From NCBI RefSeq assembly GCF_020179605.1, contig NZ_JAINZO010000001.1, positions 372,001 to 436,000 on the forward strand: a DNA stretch of 64,000 bases, in the 5' to 3' direction. This DNA is from Geomonas agri. Its GTDB lineage: Bacteria > Desulfobacterota > Desulfuromonadia > Geobacterales > Geobacteraceae. Positions 63,323 to 64,000 of the stretch are shown piece after piece. Below the pieces are notes generated by a model. It searched no databases, was not told the DNA's origin, and was given only the letters and a program-made list of their open reading frames with translations. The stretch's first letter is position 1. The number at the start of each line of letters is the position of its first letter. The position numbers and the translations under genes were made by a program.

Positions 63323-63754
63323 ATGCTGAGAGCCCTGTCGCAGTTTTATGAGGCCCTTAATTCAAGGGACATGGAACTGATGTCCCAGAACTGGCTGCAA
63401 GGTGACGAAGCAGCAATGGACAATCCACTCGGTGGGATCAAGAGAGGCTGGGAGGAGATAAGGTCTGTCTACGAGCGGCTCTTTGGGAGCGCTTCCGACT
63501 ATTACTTCGAGTTTTACGACTACACCCTGCACGATGCAGGCGAATTGTTTTACGTTGTCGGCCGTGAACGCGGTACTTTCAAGACCGGGGATATCGTTCT
63601 TGAAATGCGGATTCGCACAAGCAGAATCTTTAGACTGATCAACGGACAATGGCGCCAGGTACACCACCACGGTTCCATCGAAGAACCGGAGTTACTGACC
63701 AGCTATCAGCAGGCTGTGCTTGGAAGAAGGGAGGCGGACCGTGAACACCATTGA
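63323..63754 (+). CDS. NTF2-like (SnoaL/DUF4440-type) protein
   Basis: A 143-residue soluble protein that fits the NTF2-like fold: helix LRALSQFYEALNSRDMELMS, then WLQGDEAAMDNPLGGIKRGW, VYERLFGSASDYYFEFYDYT and the final strands MRIRTSRIFRLINGQWRQVH ending HHHGSIE. Such proteins bind small ligands or act as isomerases and hydrolases; no catalytic set can be assigned. It overlaps the next gene by 14 bases, so the pair is probably co-translated. GGAAGAGA lies upstream of the ATG. A fragmentary CCCAACCGGT motif at 63225 resembles the attC-like left arms. Confidence 0.7.
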   Translation: MLRALSQFYEALNSRDMELMSQNWLQGDEAAMDNPLGGIKRGWEEIRSVYERLFGSASDYYFEFYDYTLHDAGELFYVVGRERGTFKTGDIVLEMRIRTSRIFRLINGQWRQVHHHGSIEEPELLTSYQQAVLGRREADREHH

Positions 63755-64000
63755 CGCCTTTCTTAGCCGATACCCCTTCATCCTTGGCGAGGGTGCCGTT
63801 ATCGAGCGCCTGCGCCGCATGAAGGGATTGGAGCTTGATCCTTTCGTCGTGAACTCGGCTTTTATCTATGATGATGACAAGCGAAGGGCGCTGGAGGGGA
63901 TCTGCCGGGAGTACCTGGACATCGGCTGCCAAGCCGGGCTGCCTCTCCTCATGTCTACACCGACATGGCGGGCGAGCAGGGAGCGGATCGCCGCGGCCGG
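63741..64000 (+). CDS. Homocysteine S-methyltransferase family protein (5' part)
   Basis: The start of a gene that continues past the right edge; 86 codons are visible. They begin at GTG 63741, which has AAGGGAGGCG seven bases upstream, and overlap the NTF2-like gene by 14 bases. The sequence FILGEGAVIERLRR, then DPFVVNSAFIYDDDKRRALE and DIGCQAGLPLLMSTPTWRAS follows the N-terminal barrel of betaine/homocysteine S-methyltransferases, in which GAV.ERL and T.TWRA are characteristic. The zinc-binding cysteines would be in the missing part. It would methylate homocysteine to methionine or a related thiol. Confidence 0.75.
   Translation, partial: MNTIDAFLSRYPFILGEGAVIERLRRMKGLELDPFVVNSAFIYDDDKRRALEGICREYLDIGCQAGLPLLMSTPTWRASRERIAAA

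Overview
The window looks like chromosomal DNA of a Geobacteraceae-type bacterium (Geobacter, Geomonas or Citrifermentans; the genus is inferred, not proven). The clues are: multiheme c-type cytochromes with both CxxCH and CX4CH haem motifs, a GEMM-I cyclic-dinucleotide riboswitch in front of a cytochrome operon, many hybrid histidine kinases and chemoreceptors, a PilY1-like pilus protein, an in-frame UGA read as probable selenocysteine, and dispersed GC-rich palindromes. Left of about 48 kb the coding DNA is GC-rich. From about 48.4 kb to the right end the base composition is visibly more AT-rich and patchy. No rRNA, tRNA, transposase gene, CRISPR array or prophage was seen.

Layout. 0-3 kb: 3' end of an ETF-linked Fe-S oxidoreductase and a radical SAM/SPASM protein. 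2.8-6 kb: a phosphonate-type binding protein paired with a hybrid histidine kinase. 6.1-8.8 kb: a MoxR ATPase / VWA-like / small-protein module. 9.2-10.8 kb: YtxH protein, ferredoxin and an L,D-transpeptidase whose reading frame runs through a dispersed repeat and a terminator. 11-20.9 kb: PilY1-like protein and a very large secreted repeat protein split by one base in a G8 tract. 20.9-26.4 kb: an L,D-transpeptidase/M15-peptidase fusion, a PstS-like binding protein with a chemoreceptor behind a sigma-28-like promoter, and FlgM. 26.8-33.8 kb: small membrane protein, rhodanese, double-OmpA protein, aldo/keto reductase, transketolase, a transaldolase fragment, a J-domain protein and an SRPBCC protein. 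33.8-42 kb (minus strand): CheD with a hybrid kinase, a large NAD-glutamate dehydrogenase, and a Dcu-type C4-dicarboxylate transporter with a parvulin domain inserted in it. 42.4-48.3 kb: a probable selenocysteine-containing glutaredoxin-like lipoprotein, an NtrC-type regulator with its solute-binding sensor kinase, and a chemoreceptor.

48.3-53.4 kb is a discrete block bounded by two nearly identical 59-bp direct repeats that include a terminator. It holds a riboswitch and a three-gene operon: a small exported protein, a 5-haem cytochrome and a 14-haem cytochrome with Ig-like repeats. 53.4-64 kb is accessory: an FnIII protein, a 15-unit 21-bp tandem array, three small genes each preceded by an attC-like imperfect palindrome (possible integron-type cassettes), several lipoproteins, 72-bp MITE-like elements, another hybrid kinase, and at the edge an NTF2-like protein with the start of a homocysteine S-methyltransferase.

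The genes are dominated by sensing (five kinases or regulators, two chemoreceptors, CheD, FlgM), envelope biology (two L,D-transpeptidases, OmpA, PilY1, adhesin-like proteins, lipoproteins) and redox or carbon metabolism (cytochromes, ferredoxin, Dcu, glutamate dehydrogenase, transketolase). The observations most worth following are the UGA-containing glutaredoxin lipoprotein, the Dcu-parvulin chimera, the 21-bp array and the riboswitch-controlled cytochrome block.
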